The notes under the pieces are model-generated. The model had not been told where the DNA came from, searched no databases, and saw nothing but the letters and a program-made list of their open reading frames with translations. Of a stretch of 22,854 bases of DNA, positions 7,159 to 12,565 are shown piece after piece (within the stretch, counting starts at the first letter, position 1; each line of letters begins with the position of its first letter). Origin of the DNA: a virus; IMG/VR virus record IMGVR_UViG_3300046702_000036, positions 1-22,854 of that record; one strand, 5' to 3'. The translations under genes were made by a program, and so were the position numbers.

Positions 7159-7395
7159 TTACTTAGCCCCCTTCAACTTACCGGCATTGATCCTGGACTT
7201 ATACCAGGAGAAATGAGACTCGTCCCATCTGCTTTTGGGGAATTTGCTTTTAACCATAGCCTTTAGTTTAGCATATGGATAATTTATATCCTTACCTAAA
7301 GTCTGCCTCATCAATTCTGAAATACTGTTTTTGCGCGCATCTATACCAACTTTTTTTGTTACTGATTTTTTATTTTTCAAAACCAATTTTGCCAT
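7159..7395 (-). CDS. Small lysine-rich protein of unknown function
   Basis: 78 aa with a strong GGAGG before ATG 7395. The N-terminus is very basic ('LKNKKSVTKK'), and the C-terminal half reads 'YPYAKLKAMVKSKFPKSRW' followed by 'DESHFSWYKSRI'. This looks like a compact helical domain seen in other phage small proteins, possibly DNA-binding, but I cannot name a family. It sits 37 bases from its upstream neighbour in the same operon. Confidence 0.7.
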   Translation of the reverse strand: MAKLVLKNKKSVTKKVGIDARKNSISELMRQTLGKDINYPYAKLKAMVKSKFPKSRWDESHFSWYKSRINAGKLKGAK

Positions 7396-7432
7396 TTTAA
7401 ATCCCTCCTAAGTTATGTTGTTTAGTTTAAAG

Positions 7433-7933
7433 TTACTTTCCCTTTTTAACTTCCAGTCTATACGCTATTATAGCACTTTTTTTCCCTACAACCACTCTGT
7501 AAGGCTTTTCCTTGCGGTCCAGATAGTCCTGAGAAACATACATCTTCGCAGACGCCGGAGCGAACCCGGTCTTTGCCACTATCTCGTCAACTGTAAACAT
7601 CTCTTTTCCAGAAAGAAGCTTAACCAGCTTGCTCTCCTTGGTCTCCCCGCCTTTTTCCCTTTTGACAACCGCTTTTACCACCTTCATTTTCTTTGCCTCT
7701 TTCTTTACCATTTTTTCCTCCCGTTTGGCCATCTGTTCCGCAACCACCGACTTTTTCTGCAGAAGTGACGGCAATATCCTCTTTTTAGTTTCCAGCGTTT
7801 TGCATTTACCCTCCAACCTATCCAACAAGTACAGTGGATTAAAGCATACGCAGTCTCCCGTCTGCTTGTATTCTGCCTCTGAGCACTTATTAAAGAATGA
7901 ACAGTCTTTCTCATTACCCAGTATTTTTTTCAT
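7433..7933 (-). CDS. Cys-cluster protein with C-terminal winged-helix-like region
   Basis: 166 aa. The N-terminal part has cysteines at 11, 17, 28, 30 and 44 ('KDCSFFNKC', 'GDCVCFNP'), a possible metal site. A strongly basic helix (about 60-100) links to a C-terminal domain (about 102-160) that reads like a winged helix: 'LVKLLSGKEMFTVDEIVAKT', then 'SAKMYVSQDYLDR', then a beta hairpin. It may be a phage transcription regulator. Start: ATG 7933 overlaps the stop of the upstream microprotein by ATGA, which is better support than the TTG at 7960. It lies near the promoter end of the long minus-strand operon, where regulators are often placed. Confidence 0.7.
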   Translation of the reverse strand: MKKILGNEKDCSFFNKCSEAEYKQTGDCVCFNPLYLLDRLEGKCKTLETKKRILPSLLQKKSVVAEQMAKREEKMVKKEAKKMKVVKAVVKREKGGETKESKLVKLLSGKEMFTVDEIVAKTGFAPASAKMYVSQDYLDRKEKPYRVVVGKKSAIIAYRLEVKKGK

Positions 7934-8100
7934 AGTGCCACCATCTTTTCCGCGCAACAACCCGTAAAGTCTGACTCCTGTTTTACAATTAAATACTCAT
8001 TAGCATTTCTAAACTCATGCCTATCTCTTTCCTCCATAACCCAGTCTTCCAACCTCCGTTTTTGTATTACTTTTATTGTTTTCTTTCTTCTATTTACCAT
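7930..8100 (-). CDS. 56-aa basic microprotein, first secure gene of the long early operon
   Basis: A short frame from ATG 8100 with AAGGGGTG ahead of it and a stop that overlaps the next gene by ATGA. The product starts MVNRRKKTIKVIQKRRLEDW and continues with a charged helix rich in Glu, Arg and Asn; two adjacent cysteines (48-49) lie near the end. The Arg/Lys-rich start suggests nucleic acid binding. Its ribosome binding site, GGGGTGGGC (8102-8110), is complementary to a single-stranded joint of the folded leader just upstream, so its translation may be controlled by that RNA. Confidence 0.72.
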   Translation of the reverse strand: MVNRRKKTIKVIQKRRLEDWVMEERDRHEFRNANEYLIVKQESDFTGCCAEKMVAL

Positions 8101-8225
8101 TGCCCACCCCTTTCTGAAAATAAAAAACTATAGGAGTAAAAGAAAGTTGTTGCCAACTCGGAGTGGGCCTCTAAACCTTGCGGTTTACTTTTACTCCCAC
8201 AGTTTAAATTTAATAATTTATACAT
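8094..8225 (-). CDS. Possible 43-aa leader peptide overlapping the folded leader
   Basis: An open frame follows a very good AGGAG, seven bases before ATG 8225, and its stop overlaps the start region of the next gene. The predicted product starts MYKLLNLNCGSKSKPQ and has no recognisable domain. The frame runs through the whole three-way-junction element, so translation of it would open that structure. It may be a true leader peptide that couples ribosome movement to the fold. Alternatively, the AGGAGTGGG may act only as an RNA pairing partner. Confidence 0.35.
   Translation of the reverse strand: MYKLLNLNCGSKSKPQGLEAHSELATTFFYSYSFLFSERGGQW
8125..8205 (-). ncRNA. Structured leader RNA: three-way junction with two GCAA tetraloops and a possible ribosome-binding-site pseudoknot
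   Basis: Read on the minus strand, the outer helix is GGAGTAAAAG (8197-8188) with CTTTTACTCC (8142-8133). It is extended past a 3x3 internal loop by AGTTT/AAACT (8205-8201 with 8129-8125 on the plus strand). Two inner hairpins are TAAACC-GCAA-GGTTTA (8187-8172) and AGTTG-GCAA-CAACT (8158-8145). Both loops are GNRA only in this orientation, which supports minus-strand RNA. The joint between them holds CCCACTCC (8167-8160), perfectly complementary to GGAGTGGG upstream (8236-8229). With one G-U pair the slightly longer joint also matches GGGGTGGGC (8110-8102), the binding site of the next gene. The outer helix is followed by a T-rich run, as in a terminator. It lies about 45 bases after a promoter. 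No known riboswitch class is recognised. Confidence 0.6.
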
Positions 8226-8255
8226 ATACCCACTCCTTTATTTATAATATAAAAC

Positions 8256-8283
8256 ATTATACTATAATTTTAATATTTGTACA
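8256..8283 (-). promoter_or_regulatory. Sigma70-like promoter of the long early operon
   Basis: On the minus strand: TGTACA, 16-base spacer, TATAAT (perfect -10). The same box, spacer length and AATAT...AAATT spacer pattern recur at 9134-9161. It points at the folded leader and the operon from 8225 leftwards. Confidence 0.7.
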
Positions 8284-8308
8284 GTGTTTTTTTCAGTATA
8301 TTTCAAGC

Positions 8309-8686
8309 CTACAATTTTTCTACCGTACACGATACAACTCCCTGTTTACAATCAGCAATTCTACTAAACGCGAACCTCGATAAATCAACCCTCTTGCCTT
8401 TAAATCTTCGTGCCGTCCTATCCGTAACCATAACAACGACGCTCTTACCATTTGCATTATTTCTGACTCTGATATAGTCTCCGAGTCTATAGTCCCAGCT
8501 TGCACACGTAAGTCCCTCATCTCTAAACTCCTTTCCGTTTGCCATAATAAAGTGTGTCCGTTTATCTTGGCCATCTCTTATTAAATCCGCACGACTATAC
8601 CAACTTGTTTTTAAATCCATAGCCCATACCGGGTTTTGGTTGCATTCTGATAATAATATTAAAGCAAATAATATTAAAGTTTTCAA
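8309..8686 (-). CDS. RlpA-like double-psi beta-barrel secreted protein
   Basis: 125 aa. An N-terminal signal segment (about 1-22) ends near 'LLSEC', an imperfect lipobox, and a short linker follows. The rest matches the RlpA/DPBB fold in order: 'TSWYSR' (28-33), 'MANGKEF' (48-54), 'GDYIRVRNNANGKSVVVMV' (69-87) with 'TDRTARRF' directly after it, and 'VDLSRFAF' (about 100-107). RlpA proteins bind or cleave denuded peptidoglycan glycan strands. The usual His in the 'TAAH..LP' segment reads as 'CASWDY' here, so lytic activity is uncertain. The start is TTG at 8686, with GGAGG five bases ahead and no competing ATG. It is downstream of a lipoprotein gene in a promoter-proximal operon, which suggests wall or envelope modification during infection. 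Confidence 0.78.
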   Translation of the reverse strand: MKTLILFALILLSECNQNPVWAMDLKTSWYSRADLIRDGQDKRTHFIMANGKEFRDEGLTCASWDYRLGDYIRVRNNANGKSVVVMVTDRTARRFKGKRVDLSRFAFSRIADCKQGVVSCTVEKL

Positions 8687-8698
8687 TATCCCTCCTTT

Positions 8699-8845
8699 TT
8701 AAAACCCAATAGTCTTTTTCAAACCCACTACTGAATGCCTATCTGGTGCATTACTGTCAACATTAACTAAAGTGCAACCACTAAAAATAACACAAGTCAA
8801 CAAGGTTAGCACTATTACTGCCAAAACATATTTCCAAGTATACAT
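8699..8845 (-). CDS. 48-aa small lipoprotein
   Basis: A short frame with GGAGG seven bases before ATG 8845. A basic, aromatic N-terminus is followed by a hydrophobic core (about 7-21) and a lipobox-like FSGC with Cys 24. The mature part is only about 25 residues ('TLVNVDSNAPDRHS' then a basic end). Residue +2 is Thr, not Asp, so outer-membrane sorting would be expected in a Gram-negative host. It shares one base with the upstream zinc-type microprotein gene (TAATG) and lies 12 bases before the RlpA-like gene. Spanin-like, superinfection-exclusion or RlpA-partner roles are possible; none is shown. Confidence 0.7.
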   Translation of the reverse strand: MYTWKYVLAVIVLTLLTCVIFSGCTLVNVDSNAPDRHSVVGLKKTIGF

Positions 8846-8988
8846 TATTTTTCCTCCAGTTTAGGGAGCATCCGTATATACCCATGGCCCACATTCAAAC
8901 ATACCTCTATACGTTTACCCTCCTTCGTCACCCGCACCTTTGTGGAGTACTCCTTGCACTGCATGCACCAGCCTAGTCTCTTAGCCAT
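8845..8988 (-). CDS. 47-aa zinc-ribbon-like microprotein
   Basis: A frame from ATG 8988 with GGAGG six bases ahead, ending in TAATG overlap with the lipoprotein gene. The product starts MAKRLGWCMQCKEYSTKVRV and carries Cys-x2-Cys at 8-11 and a later Cys plus His ('VCLNVGH'), a plausible half or full small zinc site. No family is recognised. Strong translation signals and tight packing make it a real gene. Confidence 0.68.
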   Translation of the reverse strand: MAKRLGWCMQCKEYSTKVRVTKEGKRIEVCLNVGHGYIRMLPKLEEK

Positions 8989-8990
8989 AT

Positions 8991-9086
8991 TCAACCTCCC
9001 TTACCTATATATAGTACTTTATTTAACTGAGTCTGTATACCTACCACTACCTCCACTCTTGCCTTTTTATTGCTCACTTTCCTCAT
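8991..9086 (-). CDS. Possible 31-aa microprotein
   Basis: ATG 9086 is preceded by GGGGTAGGTG, and the frame stops two bases before the start of the next gene. The product is short and basic (MRKVSNKKARVEVVVGIQTQ at its start). It is the first frame after the promoter at 9134. Nothing but position and a moderate binding site supports it. Confidence 0.35.
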   Translation of the reverse strand: MRKVSNKKARVEVVVGIQTQLNKVLYIGKGG

Positions 9087-9106
9087 CACCTACCCCTTTG
9101 CTATGG

Positions 9107-9124
9107 GAGGGCTTTATTGCCCTC
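9107..9124 (-). promoter_or_regulatory. 5'-end hairpin of the short envelope operon
   Basis: A perfect 6-bp stem GAGGGC/GCCCTC with a six-base loop begins about where transcription from the promoter at 9134-9161 should start. It would cap the transcript's 5' end and may stabilise it. There is no T run after it on either strand, so termination is unlikely. Confidence 0.5.
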
Positions 9125-9133
9125 ACTAAACAT

Positions 9134-9161
9134 ATTATAACACAATTTCGATATTTGTACA
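9134..9161 (-). promoter_or_regulatory. Sigma70-like promoter of the short envelope operon
   Basis: On the minus strand: TGTACA, 16-base spacer (AATAT..AAATTGTGT), TATAAT. TG stands one base before the -10 box (extended -10). It closely matches the promoter at 8256-8283 and starts just after the endonuclease VII stop at 9180. Confidence 0.7.
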
Positions 9162-9179
9162 CATATATTTTCAATATTT

Positions 9180-9761
9180 TCATGTAGACTCCTCGAGGTA
9201 TAAAGCGGCCTTTCTAAGGAAATCCGGGTTATCCCTAAAAAACCCGAGACCACCATTACACCTATAACACAATAGTCCTCTAACTTTATTTGTTACATGA
9301 CAATGGTCAATATGCTTGGAACGGCCTACTCCTAAATCATCCCCACATATTTTGCATTTGTGTTTTTGTACTTTATCCATCAATTGCATTTGCTCAAAAG
9401 TTATTCCATACTTATTGCGTACAGTCTCAGCCTTTCGTTTATCATATCGACTACGGAAATAACTTGGATGTTCAAGCAGAAACTTTTTTCTATACTCCCT
9501 AATTTTTGCTTGATTTTTTTTAGCCCACCTAGTATAAGAACCAGCAATTGCTAAATCTGGAATTTGACCAAGTATTTTTGCCGTAATTGCAATCCTTAAC
9601 TTAGATTTTTTTTCATCTTTTTCTCTAATCCTAGCATCGTGGTTATTTCCCTTTTCCCACTCAATTCTAGCTTTTTCCCTACGTTTTTGCCTTTCCATAT
9701 CTGCCACCTTTGCGCACTCTTCGCCAAGTAAATCCATATGCTTTATAAATCTAACAGCCAT
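9180..9761 (-). CDS. Recombination endonuclease VII-like HNH nuclease
   Basis: 193 aa. The C-terminal part is typical of T4 gp49/endonuclease VII proteins: 'KYGITFEQMQLM' (117-128), C136-x2-C139, 'HIDHCH' (150-155), 'VRGLLC' (160-165) with C165-x2-C168-N169, then 'GLGFFRDN'. The four cysteines hold zinc and D152/H153 lie in the metal-dependent active site. Such enzymes resolve branched DNA before packaging or act as free-standing HNH nucleases. The N-terminal 110 residues are a long, highly charged helical region, longer than in T4 gp49. The start at 9761 has a strong GGAGG. It is the gene nearest the divergent control region on this strand. Confidence 0.85.
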   Translation of the reverse strand: MAVRFIKHMDLLGEECAKVADMERQKRREKARIEWEKGNNHDARIREKDEKKSKLRIAITAKILGQIPDLAIAGSYTRWAKKNQAKIREYRKKFLLEHPSYFRSRYDKRKAETVRNKYGITFEQMQLMDKVQKHKCKICGDDLGVGRSKHIDHCHVTNKVRGLLCYRCNGGLGFFRDNPDFLRKAALYLEEST

Positions 9762-9808
9762 TGATCCCTCCTTTTTTCGATAAAATAGTCATATCCTCAT
9801 CCTAAGTA

Positions 9809-9814
9809 ATTATA
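9809..9814 (-). promoter_or_regulatory. Extended -10 promoter for the endonuclease VII gene
   Basis: TGTTATAAT on the minus strand, about 50 bases upstream of the start codon. The -35 is poor: the best match is TGTATA with a 19-base spacer. Confidence 0.4.
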
Positions 9815-9843
9815 ACATATTTATTGTAATATATATACATAAA

Positions 9844-9867
9844 TTCAAACTATATTTCAAACTATAT
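9844..9867. repeat. 12-bp tandem direct repeat
   Basis: TTCAAACTATAT occurs twice back to back. It lies in the AT-rich divergent region and could be an iteron-like or regulator binding site. Confidence 0.75.
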
Positions 9868-9875
9868 TTTTTGCT

Positions 9876-9885
9876 CTAGCGCTAG
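9876..9885. promoter_or_regulatory. 10-bp palindrome CTAGCGCTAG
   Basis: A perfect palindrome next to the tandem repeat, a possible operator for a dimeric repressor. Only the symmetry supports this. Confidence 0.4.
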
Positions 9886-9944
9886 TTTTTCTAAGAAAGT
9901 AACTTTTTTTACATAAATAGCACTATGCTATGCACTTAAGCTCA

Positions 9945-9973
9945 TTGTGTCAACAATAACGCTCGTGTATATA
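9945..9973 (+). promoter_or_regulatory. Candidate rightward promoter
   Basis: TTGTGT, 17-base spacer, TATATA. Both boxes are imperfect. Two overlapping TATAAT boxes further right (10010-10020) lack a good -35. One of these may start the rightward structural operon. Confidence 0.3.
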
Positions 9974-10023
9974 AGTACTATATCTAACTTATATTTTATT
10001 TTTATTATATATAATATAATGAA

Positions 10024-10085
10024 TTGATTTACCCACTAGGGCGTTATGTCCTACACAATCGAGGGTAAAACATGTCTTAAATCAA
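10024..10085 (+). promoter_or_regulatory. Folded leader segment with competing stems
   Basis: TTGATTTA (10024-10031) is complementary to TAAATCAA (10078-10085). The overlapping TTTACCC (10028-10034) is complementary to GGGTAAA (10063-10069). These two pairings exclude each other. A small TAGG/CCTA hairpin (10037-10053) sits in the loop. It lies in the presumed leader of the rightward operon. Confidence 0.35.
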
Positions 10086-10119
10086 CTAATGCTATATGTT
10101 TATGCGCTATAATTTGAGT

Positions 10120-10293
10120 ATGAAGGCTAAAAACGGCATGCGCAAGCACGAAATGACCGAGAAATATTGTAAAACGAGGCGATGTATATATTTCCTTCAG
10201 AGAGGGCTTTTCTCCATGGCAATGTGGAATCTGTTTGGCCATACGGCCAGATGGAGCTTTCAACAATGCAAAAAATCGTGTTACCAATGCTAA
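10120..10293 (+). CDS. Possible Cys-rich microprotein before the terminase genes
   Basis: A 57-aa frame from ATG 10120 (the same frame is open from 10096). It starts MKAKNGMRKHEMTEKYCKTR and has paired cysteines near the middle and a C-terminal C-x3-C-x2-C. It has no convincing ribosome binding site. Two other plus frames and one minus frame are also open here, so I cannot say which, if any, is translated. A non-coding leader is an alternative. Confidence 0.3.
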   Translation: MKAKNGMRKHEMTEKYCKTRRCIYFLQRGLFSMAMWNLFGHTARWSFQQCKKSCYQC

Positions 10294-10310
10294 TGCCGAA
10301 TCTTTCGGCA
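10294..10310 (+). promoter_or_regulatory. Hairpin just upstream of the small terminase gene
   Basis: A 7-bp perfect stem TGCCGAA/TTCGGCA with a three-base loop ends 16 bases before ATG 10327, where a ribosome binding site would normally be close by. There is no T run, so it is not an intrinsic terminator. It may stand in for, or control, translation initiation. Confidence 0.4.
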
Positions 10311-10326
10311 AATTACTGCAAATCAT

Positions 10327-10725
10327 ATGCCAAGACATGCGACTAGAACATCATTTAAAAAGGGAAACCCCGGAAAACCCAAAGGGGCTAAGTGTAAATT
10401 TACTAATTTAAAAGATGCATTCCTAAATGCGTTCCAAAGAATCGGTGGGGAAGACGCGTTATATAAATGGTTAACTCCAGAAAAACTAGAAATAAAGAAT
10501 AAAAGAGGCCAGGTTACTAAGGTCTTGGATTTTAGTGCGGAGCGACATAAAGATTTTTTCAAGATGATTACGCCAATGCTCCCCAAAGAGGTGTCTCTTT
10601 CAGGAAGTTTAGATGTCAACGTCAACACTATTAAAGGAATAATTGACAATGCAAGCTCAGGAAAGTCCGGAAGCGATGGAGTTCAAGCGAAAGTGCCAGA
10701 TGGCACTGGCGAACTGGAAAACTGA
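10327..10725 (+). CDS. Probable terminase small subunit
   Basis: 132 aa directly before and overlapping the large terminase. The N-terminus 'TSFKKGNPGKPKGAKCKFT' matches the 'F..G.sGNPkGrpkG' lead-in common in phage terminase small-subunit-like proteins (DUF5681 type). A helical middle (about 27-90) could bind the packaging site on DNA, and the C-terminus is Gly/Ser-rich and probably flexible. No ribosome binding site is visible before ATG 10327; a hairpin ends 16 bases upstream instead. The small terminase assignment rests on the motif and position. Confidence 0.65.
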   Translation: MPRHATRTSFKKGNPGKPKGAKCKFTNLKDAFLNAFQRIGGEDALYKWLTPEKLEIKNKRGQVTKVLDFSAERHKDFFKMITPMLPKEVSLSGSLDVNVNTIKGIIDNASSGKSGSDGVQAKVPDGTGELEN

Positions 10726-12055
10726 CCCGGAGCTATTTCATAATTCGCTCTTTGATAATAAATTGTGGAGTAAGCAGATAGAGATATTCAAAGCGGTGCG
10801 AGACTATCCGAGAGTTGCGGTTAGGTCAGGTAATACTATTGGGAAATCCCGAATTACCGCAGAAATCGCCCTTTGGTATCTCTCATGTTTTCATCCCAGT
10901 AAGGTCATAACAACTGCTCCTACTTTCAATCAGGTGGAGAATATTCTCTGGAAAGAGATAGCGACGTTATATAGGAAGTCGAAGATACCGTTCGGTGGGA
11001 AACTTTTGGATACTGCTCTTGAAATGGATAGCGATTGGTTCGCACTTGGAGTATCCACTGACGAAGTTAATAGGTTTCAGGGATTCCATAGCGAGCATCT
11101 TCTGGTATTAATAGATGAAGCACTTGGTGTTGACCCAATTATCTGGGAGGCTATTATAGGTCTTCATCCAGAAAAGGTTCTGGCGATAGGAAATCCGTTG
11201 GAGGCGACCGGGGAGTTCTGGAATTGTTTCAATAGTCCACTATGGCATCAGATTGGTGTGTCGTGCGAAGAGTGCGTGGAATGGCAGAGAAAGAATGGAA
11301 GCATTCCTGGACTTGTAACACGGCAATGGATTGAAGAACGCCGGGATGAGTGGGGATCGAAGAGTGCCTTGTTTCAAGGTCGTGTGCTGGGTGTGTTTCC
11401 TACAGAGGGCACTGACCTGCTAATTCAACCAAAGTGGGTAGAAGACGCTCGTACTCGTGAATTAGAGCCTGAGGAAGAGGCAATGAAGATAGTTGCCTCG
11501 GACGTTGCTACCAAGCATGGCGGGAATTATACAACTCTTCTTTTCAGAGAAGGGCACGATATCAAAGAACTTGAATCCTTTCAGGGATTGAATGCTGTAA
11601 TGACAGCCCAAAAGATAAAACATAAATATGAAATGAAGTCCGCTGATACTGTGGTAGTGGACAGTGATGGATTCGGTGAAGGTGTAGCGGATATACTTAT
11701 CAACCAGCATATCGGTGTGCAGGAGTTCCATGGCGGGTATGGTTCGAAGGCAATTGATAGTATTAAATTTAAGAACTTGCGTACCCAGTTCTATTGGATG
11801 GTGGCAAAGAAGTTTGAGAAGGGTATGTACTCCTTAAAGAATCTAGACAAGAAAGCGTATGACCTTCTGAAGATGCAATTGTGCTGTATCAAAGCGAAGG
11901 CTCCGGATAACTTGGGAAGATTTCAGATTGAGACGAAGGACGATTTGATTGCACGTGGTATTGCTTCCCCTGATAGTGCAGATAGTATGGTGATGGCGGA
12001 GTTCGGGTATTTTGTAGGAAAAATGGGTGACATAAAAGCCTTCAGTTATAGATGA
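10649..12055 (+). CDS. terL: Terminase large subunit (ATPase and nuclease)
   Basis: 468 aa. The packaging ATPase part shows a Walker A variant RSGNTIGKS (residues 59-67) and Walker B 'LLVLIDEA' (151-158), with 'TTAPTFNQV' between them. The RNase H-like nuclease part has its acidic residues in 'IVASDVA' (D285), 'VVVDSDGFG' (D338/D340) and 'SPDSADS' (D442/D445). It translocates DNA into the prohead through the portal and cuts it. I chose ATG 10649 (AAGGAA nine bases ahead) over TTG 10643. ATG at 10676 is another possibility and would shorten the 77-base overlap with the small subunit. The stop overlaps the next frame by ATGA. Confidence 0.9.
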   Translation: MQAQESPEAMEFKRKCQMALANWKTDPELFHNSLFDNKLWSKQIEIFKAVRDYPRVAVRSGNTIGKSRITAEIALWYLSCFHPSKVITTAPTFNQVENILWKEIATLYRKSKIPFGGKLLDTALEMDSDWFALGVSTDEVNRFQGFHSEHLLVLIDEALGVDPIIWEAIIGLHPEKVLAIGNPLEATGEFWNCFNSPLWHQIGVSCEECVEWQRKNGSIPGLVTRQWIEERRDEWGSKSALFQGRVLGVFPTEGTDLLIQPKWVEDARTRELEPEEEAMKIVASDVATKHGGNYTTLLFREGHDIKELESFQGLNAVMTAQKIKHKYEMKSADTVVVDSDGFGEGVADILINQHIGVQEFHGGYGSKAIDSIKFKNLRTQFYWMVAKKFEKGMYSLKNLDKKAYDLLKMQLCCIKAKAPDNLGRFQIETKDDLIARGIASPDSADSMVMAEFGYFVGKMGDIKAFSYR

Positions 12056-12171
12056 TTATATTACTTCTTATAGCGATATTTATTTCAGTATGTATAGCAA
12101 TATCGGGTATCAATTATATTATAACACTGCTAACCTTTAAAGGAGGACGCAATGTCGAGTACGAGAAGTAA
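12052..12171 (+). CDS. 39-aa single-helix membrane microprotein
   Basis: The ATG overlaps the terL stop (ATGA at 12052-12055). The product starts MIILLLIAIFISVCIAISGI and is one long hydrophobic helix (about 1-28) with a short charged tail. It ends 19 bases inside the next gene, and that gene's AGGAGG lies within it. A holin-like or inner-membrane role is possible but unproven. Confidence 0.6.
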   Translation: MIILLLIAIFISVCIAISGINYIITLLTFKGGRNVEYEK

Positions 12172-12565
12172 ACTGATTCCCTTTGGGGAACGTATTTTAG
12201 TTAAGCGTAAAACAATAGGTGGGCAAGTAGGGAAGATTGTATTGCCGGAGGATGTTGCGGAGAGAGCAACGGACTTGGCAGTTGTAGTTTATATTCCAGA
12301 GGCTTCACTGGCGGATGAGAGGATATTAGATTCTTCTTCAGAAATTATAGAGGCATTGGTTAAGAAATGTGCCGAGGGAGATTCGAATGCATTGATAGCA
12401 TTGCTTAGACTTGGGGAGTTCTGTAAGTTGAGAAGTATAAAAGTTGGGGACGAATGTATGATATCAAAGTATGTTGGAGTGGATTTTCACGAGAAGGGTT
12501 CGAACGAGCAACTCACGTTGGTTAATATGTCGGATATCATAGGGCTGGTGGTGAAGAATGCCTGA
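12152..12565 (+). CDS. GroES-like co-chaperonin
   Basis: 137 aa. The Cpn10 fold is readable at both ends: 'LIPFGERILVKRK' (8-20), a mobile loop 'TIGGQVGKIVLPED' (21-34) with the hydrophobic I-V-L tripeptide that docks on GroEL, then 'IKVGDECMISKYVGVDF' (96-112) and 'LVNMSDIIGLV' (123-133). Between them, about 48-95, is an extra helical segment of about 45 residues not found in the roughly 97-aa bacterial GroES. As with T4 gp31, it probably adapts host GroEL for folding of phage proteins, most likely the capsid protein. A strong AGGAGG precedes the start. It lies between the terminase and portal genes. Confidence 0.82.
   Translation: MSSTRSKLIPFGERILVKRKTIGGQVGKIVLPEDVAERATDLAVVVYIPEASLADERILDSSSEIIEALVKKCAEGDSNALIALLRLGEFCKLRSIKVGDECMISKYVGVDFHEKGSNEQLTLVNMSDIIGLVVKNA

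Larger units (their letters stand above)
9762..10326. other. Divergent intergenic region, candidate control region and replication origin
   Basis: 565 bases lie between the leftward endonuclease VII gene and the rightward terminase genes. The first 260 bases are extremely AT-rich and hold a 12-bp tandem repeat, a 10-bp palindrome and several TATAAT-like boxes on both strands. From 10100 on, the sequence is more balanced and has competing short open frames, none with a clear ribosome binding site. The switch of coding direction and AT-rich repeats suggest promoters for both arms; an origin is inference. Confidence 0.5.

Noticed and set aside
6740-7216. 158-aa plus-strand frame
   Set aside because: It is antisense to the dUTPase-like gene, which has the metal-binding motif and tight operon spacing.
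8133-8197. Known riboswitch (purine, THF, c-di-GMP, ZTP)
   Set aside because: The junction and loop sequences that mark those classes, as far as I can recall them, are absent. Only the general three-way shape is shared.
9107-9124. Intrinsic terminator for the endonuclease VII gene
   Set aside because: The hairpin has no T run on the minus strand and lies after the next promoter, at the expected transcript start.
10051-10338. 95-aa minus-strand frame across the region before the terminase
   Set aside because: It has no ribosome binding site, overlaps the small terminase start and has no recognised domain. I left the segment as ambiguous instead.
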